Below, piece after piece: positions 35,201 to 43,929 of a DNA stretch of 64,000 nucleotides. The notes under the pieces were generated by a model. That model was not told the DNA's origin, made no database searches, and saw nothing but the letters and a program-made list of their open reading frames with translations. The DNA is from Limnoperna fortunei (lineage: Eukaryota; Mollusca; Bivalvia; Mytilida; Modiolidae). Position numbers and translations under genes: made by a program. Each line of letters opens with the position of its first letter. Position 1 is the stretch's first letter. The stretch spans positions 64,872,074-64,936,073 of the forward strand of contig OX104113.1 in the NCBI GenBank assembly GCA_944474755.1, in the 5' to 3' direction.

Positions 35201-37566
35201 TCTGTTTCAAGTTGGAAAGCTTATTTGCAGTGCCTTATGAATTACATTTAACTAATTTGTATAAAGACACCCTGAAATTTGTCAGTCATATGGACAAATT
35301 CGCTGTTTTTTTACCTTTGGTTACCTTTGACTGATTTCCGGACCTGATTTAGCAAAATATTCTGAATTTCCAGCTGACTTTAGAAACAGTAATGGAGTAA
35401 ATGTGTAATTATTGTTAAAGTCAGCTTGTTTTGGTGGAGATTTTTCCTTGACAAATAAAAAACTGCTTTATATAAAGCAGTTTTTATTTGTCCTTGCTAT
35501 TGTTATTTGCTTATGCTCCTTTTGTAAATAAAAAAAAATTCTAATTGAAATCAACAATGATTTTCTGAAAATATTGAGTATTTTGAAATGCAACAGTTTT
35601 TTTCATTTTGATAGAGTGATTTTCCCAAGTAAATTTTGACCTAGAATAGAAGTACTTTAGTGTTACCTACATGTAGATGCAGTTGATTTTGTGTATTTAA
35701 AACACTTTAGGCTTTGTTGTTTGTAGTTGAGGCAGGACAAGTCTTGAAATTTGTCTGAATACCATTGTATGTCACCAAACTTTAAAGCAGACTAATGTTT
35801 GTAAACAATATTCGACTTGTAAGAATGAAAAATGGCTCGCTTACAATGTAAAATTCCTGTAGCAAAAATCAAAGATGATTTGTGACATGTAAATAGAGGC
35901 ATGGGCAAGTTATCGTGTATAATTTTTTTCTACTTGATTTAAAAAAAAAAAATCATAAAATACGGAATAAGAATAAAATGCAAGCAAAATAACCCACTTC
36001 ACGGGGGTGTTACTAATTAAATTGTAATTAACTGATGTATTATTATACAATAGATAAATAAATCCCATACAAGGCCCATGCAAAAGTAATTAACACAGAT
36101 AACGCTTTCTTCAGTAAAACATACTGAATTTCTCACAGACCACTGGAATGGTTATGGTTTAAATGAAAAATTACTAGCAGTTTAATTAGTTAAATAAATC
36201 CCATACATTAAGTAACATTAAAAAAACTATTTAAATCAGAATCAGTGAGCCAAATTTTTTATCCATCCATCCAAGGGCATTAAGGTGTCGGTGTAAGACA
36301 TTGAAAATTTCCCAGGGTCATGCCAATTTTTCCACATATGAAATTTTCTGGGCAGGATTTTGTTTGACTTGAAAATTTTGAGAAATTTCTCAACATCTGA
36401 TCAAAAGAAGCTTTTATGCTGTCAAAATATCTTGACAATATAGGTACATATTCATGGTATACATATATCAAAAGTATATATTATGATACTGAATTATATG
36501 ATAAGATAGAAAATTGCAATAATATGAATGAAGTTTACCTTATTAAATCTCTGATCAAGAGATTGGTCGAAGAAAAATATAAAAATACTATAGTAAATAA
36601 GATAAATAGTTATGACGAAACAAATAAGCTATGTTTATACAAAAATCTTAAACTTAGTCTCGATCAAGAATTTTACTTATCAAGTCATGACTTGTCTATA
36701 AGAAGGTGCTTTACAAAACTTCGTTTAAGCGATCATAATCTAGAAATAGAGAAGGGTCGATACTTCAAAACACCTAGGGATGAACGTCTATGTAAAACTT
36801 GCCATGTCATTGAAAATGAAGAACATTTCCTCTTACATTGTAATCTAAACAAACAAAAAAGATTAGAATTATTTGATAAATTAGGTTGGAAAATAGAAAC
36901 AATAAATATGTATAGTCTCTTGAATCCAGTGTCTATAGAACATGTGAAACTAATTGGCTCTTTTTTAAAACAGTCATTTGAACTGAGGGCAAAAGAGGAT
37001 TAACATTCATATTGTTCTTCTCATTGATCAGTATTATGTATTTGTTTTGGTTTTTTTTTGTTTTTTTGTGTATCTGTGTTTTTGTCACAAACATATGTTT
37101 ATATGACAATAAAGATATTATTATTATTATATGATCAATTGCACAAAGGGGAGGGTTTTGTCTGTCTCATGTATAACTTTACCAAATTTTTTTACCATTT
37201 TATAAATTTATTATTTTTTGTAATTGTGCTTAAATTAAATAGATTTATAGTAATAAATTCATGACATGTTTCAGACATTACTTTAACAACAATTATAGTT
37301 GGGCTAGGTTTTTTCCCTACCCAGGATTAGGACCAAGATTTACAAGAGGATCAAATTATAAACCCAGTCATGCGATTTATTTCTCCACAAAAGCCCACAT
37401 CAAGAAATAAACTGACATTGCAAAAATGTAAATAATCTACAATATTTTATACAACATTGTGATAAAATCTTATTAAAACAAATAACAAAAAGGTCTTACA
37501 TCCAGTTTCTGTCTGTATGTCATCTATTTCTTCATCTTGAAGCTGTATTGATGCCTTTGCTCCCAT
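23242..37566 (-). CDS. CHP1: Calcineurin B homologous protein (7 exons, 190 aa, complete)
   Basis: Exons in transcript order: 37566-37500, 31743-31671, 31402-31322, 26421-26309, 25752-25649, 25196-25116, 23295-23242; all phases close. The protein begins MGAKAS, fitting N-myristoylation, and ends VDVEQKMSIRFLN, almost identical to the end of vertebrate CHP1 as I know it. The EF1 loop (39-50, DKSSNGFLSRED) and EF2 are degenerate. EF3 (118-129, DLDGDDKISKDE) and EF4 (159-170, DTDGDSHISFDE) keep acidic ligands at positions 1, 3, 5 and 12, so two calcium sites are expected. CHP1 is a cofactor of plasma-membrane Na+/H+ exchangers and also acts in trafficking; that is family knowledge. Length is close to the usual 195 aa. 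Divergent from C1orf198. Confidence 0.96.
23598..24365 (+). mobile_element. Family A inverted-repeat element, split by a nested insertion
   Basis: The left half (to 23679) and right half (from 24303) match the element at 4602-4944: GAGGCACTGTTAGGATGCT then CTCTGAAGTAACGTCATGAAC and GATGCTCGCATTTAGGCTG. The 5' third is missing. Another element at 23680-24302 interrupts it. Lies in CHP1 intron 6. Confidence 0.8.
23680..24302. mobile_element. Nested inverted-repeat element, family B, with 10-base duplication
   Basis: Termini ACAATAATGTAGCTCC and GGAGCTACATTATTGTAGC are inverted. Just inside are further inverted blocks with GGAGCTACAAAG and CATTACTCATAATGG. TTAGGATGCT flanks the element at 23670-23679 and 24303-24312. 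A second copy, missing its left outer terminus, is at 39291-39838. Confidence 0.87.
24795..24970 (-). mobile_element. Decayed SINE fragment in CHP1 intron 6
   Basis: Contains CTTTCAGCAATTTTTC, GGCAATCCTTGTCAATTAAG and a diverged flank, in the same order as the SINE body. The tRNA-like head is not recognisable. Confidence 0.65.
25116..25196 (-). CDS. CHP1: CHP1 exon 6
   Basis: LGSIADRTIHEADTDGD then SHISFDEFKQ: the whole EF4 helix-loop-helix. Phase 0 at both ends. Confidence 0.96.
25649..25752 (-). CDS. CHP1: CHP1 exon 5
   Basis: Completes Phe112, then AFRMYDLDGDDKISKDELL and a VLHMMVGANI segment. In vertebrates the corresponding segment overlaps a nuclear export signal (family knowledge). 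Confidence 0.96.
25780..26041 (-). mobile_element. Near full-length SINE close to a CHP1 splice acceptor
   Basis: Same architecture as 9108-9372: tRNA-like head at 26041 (AGGGCCTTGGTGGCTGAGTG on the minus strand), body, and AAACAAACA tail at 25780. The tail ends about 28 bases upstream of the acceptor of CHP1 exon 5. Target duplication is not clear. Confidence 0.85.
26309..26421 (-). CDS. CHP1: CHP1 exon 4
   Basis: Acceptor TTTCAG; completes Ser74 and reads EDEKVNFKQFIKVLARFRPI, then a Lys/Asn/Thr-rich linker. Covers the degenerate EF2 and the CHP-specific insert between the EF2 and EF3 lobes. Confidence 0.94.
26528..27762 (+). mobile_element. Hairpin-ended element with ~146-base core repeats (GTCTCGCC family)
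   Basis: Starts GTCTCGCCTGC and ends GCAGGCGAGAC, a perfect 11-base inverted repeat. The last 35 bases (27728-27762) form a hairpin whose 5' arm again begins GTCTCGCCT. The core is a tandem array: GGTCAGGTG recurs at about 26710, 26856, 27001, 27147, 27293, 27439 and 27585, a period of 145-146. A short GCCGCC tract precedes the 3' hairpin. A decayed relative is at 58261-58827. It sits in CHP1 intron 3, about 107 bases from exon 4. Confidence 0.88.
27909..28052. mobile_element. Palindromic MITE of ~144 bases
   Basis: The arms pair ACAATTATAGCCTTTGAAT with its near inverse ending at 28047. The inner blocks AAAAAATATCGACACGAGAT and CTCATGTCGATATTTTTT also pair, around a centre near 27980. Confidence 0.8.
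28151..28640. mobile_element. Inverted-repeat element with 9-base target duplication
   Basis: The element 28160-28631 has perfect 30-base termini starting CATCCTCACAAGTCAGGG. Inverted similarity then continues further in (AACCCTGACAAACTTAGC against GCTAAGTTTGTCAGGGTT). TCTAGTGTA flanks it at 28151-28159 and 28632-28640. No coding frame. The duplication length suggests a Mutator-like mobiliser. CHP1 intron 3. Confidence 0.93.
29284..30235 (+). pseudogene. Remnant of a non-LTR retrotransposon 3' end
   Basis: A short frame (29284-29373) reads KGRLFKIPREERPCQNCKV then EKHFLF, a diverged copy of the Cys/His knuckle in the LINE at 36413-37130, and then stops. Downstream come two diverged ~150-base units (at about 29920-30005 and 30105-30180), each with TATCCT-CCGTGTCAA and TTGCCACC-GG-GGAC. 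The end carries GGCAATAAAGTATCAAATTG, a LINE-like 3' tail. Large parts are missing. Confidence 0.7.
29607..29735. mobile_element. One arm of the 6.2-kb foldback family
   Basis: Carries GACCCAGACCGGTGTCGC, GAGAGCTCTCTGACGTCCCA and GGACGGCAGAGGATTCTC in the same order as the right arm of the element at 6241-6801. The partner arm is absent. The 62-aa frame across it is a by-product. Confidence 0.85.
30361..30638. mobile_element. 270-base MITE between TTAA sites
   Basis: Termini GGTATCCG-ACCCATAATTGA and TCAATTATGGTCCGGATACC are inverted, and both sides carry TTAA (30361-30364, 30635-30638). TTAA duplication is typical of piggyBac-type insertion, though the ends do not look like classic piggyBac termini. 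Confidence 0.75.
31322..31402 (-). CDS. CHP1: CHP1 exon 3, followed by a GC donor
   Basis: Reads REDFLRIPELAINPLGDR then IVHSFFQE and ends AG. The only in-frame junction to the next exon uses AG|GCAAGT, the consensus of GC-AG introns. The nearest GT downstream would put a stop in the next exon. Confidence 0.94.
31671..31743 (-). CDS. CHP1: CHP1 exon 2
   Basis: Completes Phe23 and reads SRNQIIRLYSRFTSLDK SSNGFL; acceptor TTTCTAG, donor GTAAAT. Covers most of EF1. Confidence 0.95.
32668..32935 (-). mobile_element. SINE with 13-base target duplication in CHP1 intron 1
   Basis: The body at 32681-32922 matches the family. TACATTGTAAATG flanks it at 32668-32680 and 32923-32935. The tRNA-like head has lost part of its A-box region (ends ...CTACTGAGGCCCC on the plus strand). 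Confidence 0.9.
33205..33370 (+). mobile_element. 3' fragment of an ATACCCCC-family element
   Basis: Holds TTTCATTAAATTTCATCAAG, GGACAGACAGACAGACAGG and a terminal hairpin ending TATGGGGGGTAT. The 5' end is missing or unrecognised. Confidence 0.6.
35451..35491. repeat. 41-base near-perfect hairpin
   Basis: ACAAATAAAAAACTGC pairs with GCAGTTTTTATTTGT around TTTATATAAA. CCTTG lies directly on both sides, suggesting insertion of a tiny foldback. In CHP1 intron 1. Confidence 0.75.
36413..37130 (+). mobile_element. 5'-truncated LINE: ORF2 C-terminal end and 3' tail
   Basis: An intact 195-codon frame (36416-37003) ends in TAA. Its C-terminal third carries LRLSDHNLEIEKGRY, RDERLCKTC and ENEEHFLLHC, a C-x2-C...H...C knuckle found at the ORF2 end of several animal non-LTR retrotransposons. 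No RT catalytic motif is included, so this is a truncated copy. The element ends in TATGACAATAAAG followed by a TATTATTATTAT run, a typical LINE tail. It lies in CHP1 intron 1, antisense to that gene. Confidence 0.85.
37500..37566 (-). CDS. CHP1: CHP1 exon 1
   Basis: MGAKASIQLQDEEIDDIQ TETG plus one base; donor GTAAGA. Holds the myristoylation motif and the start of the N-terminal helix. Confidence 0.93.
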
Positions 37567-38006
37567 GTCTATCAGTTTTATTGGTGTAATGTGTTCGTCT
37601 TAAGTTCTATCTTCACTCGTTGTGTACTAAATGTGAAGGTTAAAATATCTACAATTAATCGGATCACCTCGGTTATTTCCGCAAATGGTCACTTTCGGTT
37701 CACGACCTTTAACAGAAACGACCAAGACGTTCAGATGAATGTAAAAATAAAATAGATTGTCGATAATAAAATAATTTTTTTTTTTTAACAATTTCTGCAG
37801 CTTTATAGAAAAAATAAAAAATAAAACGTTATTGGTTTTCAGTATACATGTGACATTATTTTTACGGTTTTTACGTAAACATCAATTTTTCATTTTCTTC
37901 GATAACCTCGGAACCTTTCAACACGTCGCGAGAATTTTGCCGCTAGCTGTCAAATCGTCACTTCCTTAATTAATTAACATCCATTTGATCCCTATTTATA
38001 TTGAAT
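37567..38006. promoter_or_regulatory. Probable bidirectional promoter between CHP1 and C1orf198
   Basis: The two start codons point away from each other across 440 bases that contain no repeat from this window. The stretch should hold both 5' untranslated regions and both start sites. There is a TATTTATA at about 37994, close to the C1orf198 start codon, but no clear TATA box at a convincing distance for either gene. Shared promoter activity is inference from geometry. Confidence 0.6.
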
Positions 38007-38276
38007 ATGGATAGTTCCACGATTGAATACTTTGAGTCTATAAATCCACTAACTCGAAAAATTATACATGATACAAAAACGGTAAAAGCTATTTTTAAAG
38101 AAAAATGGGAACAATTCGATGAAAAACGACAAGATGATATTCTGGACGATTATTTTGTTCACCCAGATGTTCGAGAGAAATATAAGGATTATGAAAAAAG
38201 TGAATTTTATCCATCATCTTATCCAGTTTTGAAAGTTCAGATGGGCGAAAAAATTGTTGTGGATGAAACAAACGAT
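38007..38276 (+). CDS. C1orf198: C1orf198 exon 1
   Basis: Residues 1-90, MDSSTIEYFESINPL to VVDETND; donor GTAAGA. Includes the conserved N-terminal helix-rich block and a HPDVREKYKDYE segment. Confidence 0.94.
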
Positions 38277-41200
38277 GTAAGAGAAAGTTAATATGAATCA
38301 TTGAATGTAGGCGCAGCCTAAAATGCGAGCATCGCACATTTTTCATGTCGTTACTTCAGAGCCCCCTAACAGTGCCTCTACATTCCATTGATGACGTGAC
38401 GTTATAATGTGTTGGTGACATCACAAAACTCAATTTCAAATACAGCGTTCCAGATTGAAAAAAATTTGTCTGGCATTTTTGTAGTAATTTCAAAAATAAG
38501 CACTTTAATTTTATATAGCCGTTTGTAAAAAAAAAAAGCGAAAATACCGGGTATCGCTAACGCGAGACACAGTAATTTCGTAAATTCCCAAGGCATTCTG
38601 AGTAGCGCAGGTTTTTTTACAATGATCATATTTTGGGTCTCGTGCAATTTGGCAGACTCTGTACATTAATGAGCTTCACTTCGCTCGCATATGAATAGCA
38701 TTTATCAATTTAAGCTAAACGTAGTTCTGCCTCCATCGTAGCGACTTGTCTCATAATTTGTTGGGGCCTTGGTGGGAGTTCAAGGTAGTTCATCTACTGT
38801 TGATCACATGGTCTGTGACCCTGAGATTGGTGTTCAAGTCTCACTGCGGGCAGGGTGCTTGATCTCAACTCCAATCTTAATTGACAAGGATTGCCAGTTT
38901 TCCTGCTGAAGGTTGTTGGTTTTTTTCGGGTACTCCCAATAAAAACTCAACAACATGATTTAGCTGAAAAACTGCTGAAAGTAGCATTAAATAACATTCA
39001 AACAAACAAAGAAACAGAACAGAAATTTTGTTTAACAATATATTTATTAATAACACAAGGTACTTAACTGGCCAAATATACAAATTAACCAAATAAAGAA
39101 TTAAAAAAAAAAACTAATTACATTTTAAAAAATTTCATATTGCATGTATCAAGTTTAATTTCAACATTAAATTTTATTACATGTACAAGTAACTGTAAAT
39201 GGATTATATTATCTTTTAAGGGATTTCAGTAAAGCTTCATACAAAGGGGCCGCTGTGGCAGAGTATACATGGTTAAGGTTGTTATAAAGATTGCCAGAAG
39301 GTTTTTTTTTATGGACGGAGCTACAAAGAGGTCCTATTACTCGTAATACGCTATTAAACTGTTTCCCTAAATTGCTACATACTTTTTAATGTCTTTGAAG
39401 TTTAACTGATATTTCTACAACACCTAATTCGTTAGTTTTACACTTTATTCGTAATCATGGCATTGTTGTCAAAATTTGAATCTGGAAGTGCATAATTTCT
39501 GAATCGATTTGGTAAAATATTTATCTGGATCAAGTTTTTTTCCGGCTTTATTGCATTAGCTGGGATCTTTTTTACAGATACGATTCTACAATCCTGCACT
39601 CCACAATTTCCATTTGGTCAACAATGCCATGATTACGAAAAAGTGTTAAAATTATTTAATTAGACATTGTAGAAATGTCAACTGAACGGTGGAGAAAGGA
39701 AAAAATATAAATTGAACAAAAATAACAGTTTAATAGCGGAAAATATGTATAAACCTCAAGACTGTTTTTGCTCCATTACGAGTAATGGGACCTCTTTGTA
39801 GCTCCGTCCATAAAAAAAGGAGCTACACTATTGTAGCTAGAAAACTGATATACATGCCGAAATTGGTGTTAATGCCCATTCATGCAAACAAAAAACCATT
39901 TCATTTAACATTGTTGTAATAGAAATTTAAATTCTTTGTAGGAATCTTGAGTTTAGTTAACAAAAACTAAAAATGGTTAAATTAATGTAAAGGAATTTTT
40001 TTTTAAACAGTTTTGGACATGGCAAGATGAGTTTTCAGGACCATTTTCATGGAAAACAAAGGTAATTATTTACATTGTTATATACTAGTATTTATTTATC
40101 TACTATAACTAAATCAATGGACAATCAGCATCATGTTCATCTAAATCATGGACATCAATGGTTTCATTAGGTTAAACAACAAAGTTTGAAATTGTTCCTT
40201 GCATCATCTTATCTAAATTTAATACACAACTGATAATATAGAACACATGAGAGAAAAGGAGCAGATATACATATCTACAACTAATTATATAAGTCTATAG
40301 GCTTTTTTCTGCTATCCAATCAGATTCATTTCGTTTTGTGAATAAAATATATTTGAATTAAATAAATTCCATTTAACCGTATTTGGTACAAAACAGCATT
40401 TTACCTGTAAATCTTGGTTTTTACATGATATACATGACCATGTACTTGTACAATGTAGATGAAAACTTGCTTATTTAGTGACCCCTTATTTAGTGTTATT
40501 CTGCTTACAAGTTGAAGTAAGTACATGTATACATATAATAACAAATAAAACTACATGTACATGAAACAATCTACAAAACTGTATTAATTTAATTTTGAAT
40601 TTTCTTCACAAATTGTAAAGCCTTTAATGTAATAATTATAATAGTCTGTTTTTGTTTTATTATAAAGAGTCAACAGGACTTAACATTGTTAGACCTAGAA
40701 CCAGAACAGATGACAAAACAATCTAAGACTAGAAGAAGAAATTCTAGAGACTTGAGCGAAGAGGAAAACAAAAAGGCCCCCAGAGAATTCTGTGTTCAAG
40801 AAGCAGGGAAAAGTTTGTGGTATTCTGAATTCCAAAACTTAAATAAATTTGATTTCAAGAAATCTTATGACGGCAATACAAGTAGAAATGAATTAGCACC
40901 TCAGTCTCATACTAATGGTTCTTTGAGGGTAGATAACTCTCCAGAGGTAATTAATTATGCTTTTAATCGTGATAGCTTTATTGACTCCTATGAACAGAAA
41001 AGTATAAATGGAAGGACTAATGAAAGTACAAGCTTCGATTCTGGTGGTAAAATTGACAAAAAAGGGGAAACCAGCTTGAATGGTTCTATTTCTAAAAAGA
41101 AATATGACATGGAAATGTCTGTGTTTGAAAATCCAATGATGTCACAGGTTGCAGAAGACGAGGAAAGTTTGAGTTGTTCAGTTACCTCTCCATCACGCAG

Positions 41201-42403
41201 GCCTCTACTGAAGGGCTACAATACAACAAATGCTTCACCCTCGAGGAATCCTTTGTTGAAAGATGATAGTCAAGAAAGCTCTTCATCTGCAAAGTCACAG
41301 TTATACGAACCTGAGAATCAGAAAATTGAACGAGCTGATGTAGTTGAAGGTAATATGATGGCTACTAATGACAAATCCCAACTGGTATCAGGCGTAGATT
41401 ATGAAGACACAGAGTTAATAGCAGTAGATGTTAACACTGGAATGTACTCATTAAACAGTTTCCAGGGATCAACGGTAAGATATGTTTAAGTATTTCAAAT
41501 AAAGCTGGATTTCTTCATCTGCATTTAAAGCAATATTGCCAACATTCTCACAAACCAAGTTTTCTTTCCAAAATGTGTCCATGAAACCCTGAAAATTTGA
41601 GTTAAAAAAAGAATTCATAAGATGTCATAATTTTTTAATATCAAGCAGTGGGATTACTGGAAAGAAACCAGTGTTTAGCAGTAGAATATATACAACATAA
41701 TGGTTAATTGAAGTCAGTTCCAGTAACACAGTTGTGTCAGCTTGGTTTTTGCTCTGTTGACAGTTATAATAAAAAAACAAGTTAATAGACTCAATAAAAT
41801 TGGATTACCCGTTAAGATTAAGTCAGGCCTAGGGTTTGTGTGTCTTCAGTGACTGAAGACACAACCTTTATACAGATAATAACATCAGGTAAAATATTTC
41901 ACCTGGCCATTTGTTTCAGATTTGCTTTCTTAAAGTTTATTTGGGATAACATCCTTACAAGTTAGAGTTTCTGTGTTTTGTGAACATGTGATGTTATTAT
42001 CTGTATAAAGGTTGGCTTATTTACAACAATTAAAATATAGAATATGAAGAGAACATATAAACAATGGTTTTACAAATTCATGCATTCAGTATACGTAGTC
42101 CTTACACTTTTAATTTATCTTATCTCATGTGTAGTTTTTAGCATAAAAGAACATGAAAACTTTTACATACTGATTAATTTATATTTATGTTACATATTTT
42201 AAACCATTAACTCAATTCTGTTATTATAAAATAAAAAATAAAAAATCTGGTTTTATTAATTGCAAGTAAATTGATTGGTTTTGCATGAAAACCCCTAAAC
42301 TATATGAGATTTGAGAAATCTTACTGTATCATTATTATTTATTTTTTTGTAGAGTTCACTGAATTTACCAAAAACAGGATTTGACTTCCTAGATGAATGG
42401 TAA
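38007..42403 (+). CDS. C1orf198: C1orf198/DUF4706 orthologue (4 exons, 392 aa, complete)
   Basis: Exons 38007-38276, 40011-40061, 40668-41474 and 42353-42403, all phase 0. Three anchors match the vertebrate protein C1orf198 (DUF4706) as I know it. The N-terminal block is YFESINPLTRKIIHDTKTV followed by FKEKWEQFDEKRQDDILDD. Exon 2 reads TWQDEFSGPFSWKTK. The last residues are LPKTGFDFLDEW. Between them exon 3 is a long Ser/Asn/Lys-rich, probably disordered segment (269 codons). No enzyme motif, signal peptide or membrane span is seen. The function of this family is not established, so none is given. Head to head with CHP1 and convergent with Sos. Confidence 0.94.
38302..38691 (-). mobile_element. 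Family A inverted-repeat element, copy 3, in C1orf198 intron 1
   Basis: Inverted relative to 4602-4944: TGAATGTAG, AGCCTAAAATGCGAGCATCG, CTAACAGTGCCTC, and at the far end TTCGCTCGCAT. It begins only 26 bases after the exon 1 splice donor. Confidence 0.85.
38763..39012 (+). mobile_element. SINE, plus orientation, in C1orf198 intron 1
   Basis: Head GGGGCCTTGGTGGGAG, B-box remnant GTGTTCAAGTCTC, body CCAATCTTAATTGACAAGG and tail CAAACAAACAAAG. Apart from a diverged A box, full length. Confidence 0.85.
39291..39838. mobile_element. Family B inverted-repeat element, copy 2
   Basis: The arms TTTTTTTATGGACGGAGC and GCTCCGTCCATAAAAAAA extend inward with GAGGTCC-ATTACTCGTAAT on both sides. The outer ACAATAGTGTAGCTCC segment is present only on the right, so the left terminus is truncated. 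In C1orf198 intron 1. Confidence 0.8.
40011..40061 (+). CDS. C1orf198: C1orf198 exon 2 (17 codons)
   Basis: Acceptor TTTTAAACAG, donor GTAATT. Encodes FWTWQDEFSGPFSWKTK, the most conserved internal motif of the family. It is too short to appear as an open frame and was found by the motif. Confidence 0.95.
40668..41474 (+). CDS. C1orf198: C1orf198 exon 3
   Basis: Acceptor TATAAAG, starts SQQDLTLLDLEPEQ, ends NSFQGST, donor GTAAGA. Low-complexity Ser/Asn/Lys-rich with a repeated SPSR-PLLK motif (SPSRRPLLK at one site and SPSRNPLLK about 17 residues later). Confidence 0.94.
41863..42013. repeat. 151-base element with perfect 25-base inverted ends
   Basis: 41863-41887 (AACCTTTATACAGATAATAA...) is the exact inverse of 41989-42013. 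Between them lies a piece (ATCCTTACAAGTTAGAGTTT) related to the terminus of the element at 28160. C1orf198 intron 3. Confidence 0.75.
42353..42403 (+). CDS. C1orf198: C1orf198 exon 4 (terminal, 16 codons plus stop)
   Basis: Acceptor TTTTTTTGTAG; SSLNLPKTGFDFLDEW then TAA. Near-identical to the vertebrate C-terminus. Confidence 0.95.
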   Translation, partial: SSLNLPKTGFDFLDEW

Positions 42404-42866
42404 AGATGTATTTGAAACATATGTGACCAACCCCAATAGCTAAACCTATACAACTTTGAGTTAAAAATATAATGGGACTGATTATCATCACTTTGTATGG
42501 GAAAAAGTAAATACTCAGACAAATATCTGAAGGATATGGTTGACTGTAGAAGAAAAATGGCAAATATACAAAATAAATATTTTACAGAATATCAGAAATA
42601 TTCACAATGATTGCATTTAATGTGTTCATTTATAGATAAGGTTGCTATCAAATCACAAAACACAAATGTTAGTGCAATATTTGAAAAAGGTTGTAACTTG
42701 ATATATACATGTACTTAAAAAAATGTATTTGACCTACTGTTCATATCTATTATTATTTATATTCTATGTATTTTAAATTAAACTGCTTTTGATAGAATTT
42801 ACTTCTGATTTTCAACAGTCTTTTCACCCTAATTTATATGATCAAATACATATATTTTGTTAAGAA

Positions 42867-42872
42867 AATAAA
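42867..42872 (+). promoter_or_regulatory. Candidate polyadenylation signal of C1orf198
   Basis: AATAAA about 460 bases after the stop codon. A second AATAAA at 42572 is equally possible. Confidence 0.3.
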
Positions 42873-43240
42873 GACTTCCATTATAAATTTATTTTGAATT
42901 GTTTAGAGATTTATTAATTATGATATTTCATATTTACTTTAATCGACTGCATTGGTTTTCATCTAGACCATGGGTGCTACATGTACATGTACATAATACA
43001 TATAACATTATTGTTTATCTTTGTACTTCTTGTTTTACTTTAATATATATGTTAATGCACATTATATATATAATTTAATTTGCTTTGTAAGCTTAAATCT
43101 GATTGGTTAATTCAAATCCAACAACCCATTATTATAGGATATAATTTGCATGACCTATGACCTATTATTACACCGTTAAAATTAAAATAGTTCCATGACG
43201 TCATTGATGTTTTTACTATTAAAATGGTTAAGATTTATAG

Positions 43241-43320
43241 TTAAAATTAAATTATAAGGAATAATTAAAATTTTTATAACCTGTACAGAAATTTGAATTA
43301 TTCCTTATAATTTAATTTTT
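43241..43320. repeat. AT-rich palindrome
   Basis: AAATTATAAGGAATAATT pairs with AATTATTCCTTATAATTT, about 30 bases apart. Lies in the spacer between C1orf198 and Sos; nothing else is seen between 42873 and 43900. Confidence 0.7.
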
Positions 43321-43929
43321 TTTAATATACCTTAATTATTTATGTTTATTATTTTAAATATTACACATGTTGTATAATTCTTGTTAAGTATTACTTTTGA
43401 TTGATTTAAGCATTTAGTTTTTAGTTTTTGAAGTAAACAATAAGCATAATAAGATAGAAATGTTATTCTCAATATTTATTGTAAACTGGTTTATATGTTT
43501 ATACATGTATTAAAATAGTTTAGTAAGTGTTTTATAAAAATACCAGACATTTATTTATATAAAAATTAAACAATTAAAAATTAGATGGACATAATGTTAA
43601 TGCATATTTCTATATCCTACCTTTTGTAAGTATCTGGATTGGATGATTGACAATATGTGGTTACCCATTAGTTTTTATACATGGTAAGTAGATTTTATAC
43701 ATGATAATTGGGTAAGAGTTTGCCATCTTGGCGACCTTGAAACAAACAGAATGAAAATGATTTTACTTGAATTCAGAAGTTCTAATACAGTCAGTAGGAT
43801 AATTCCTTGCATAGGCAGTTGCTGACTTAACCTGATATACTAGTAAGATGTACATGGTTCAGGTTAGTACATTTTATATCTGGCGAGTGCATAATTCAAG
43901 CATAAATTGAAAATTTTACTAATTAGTTT

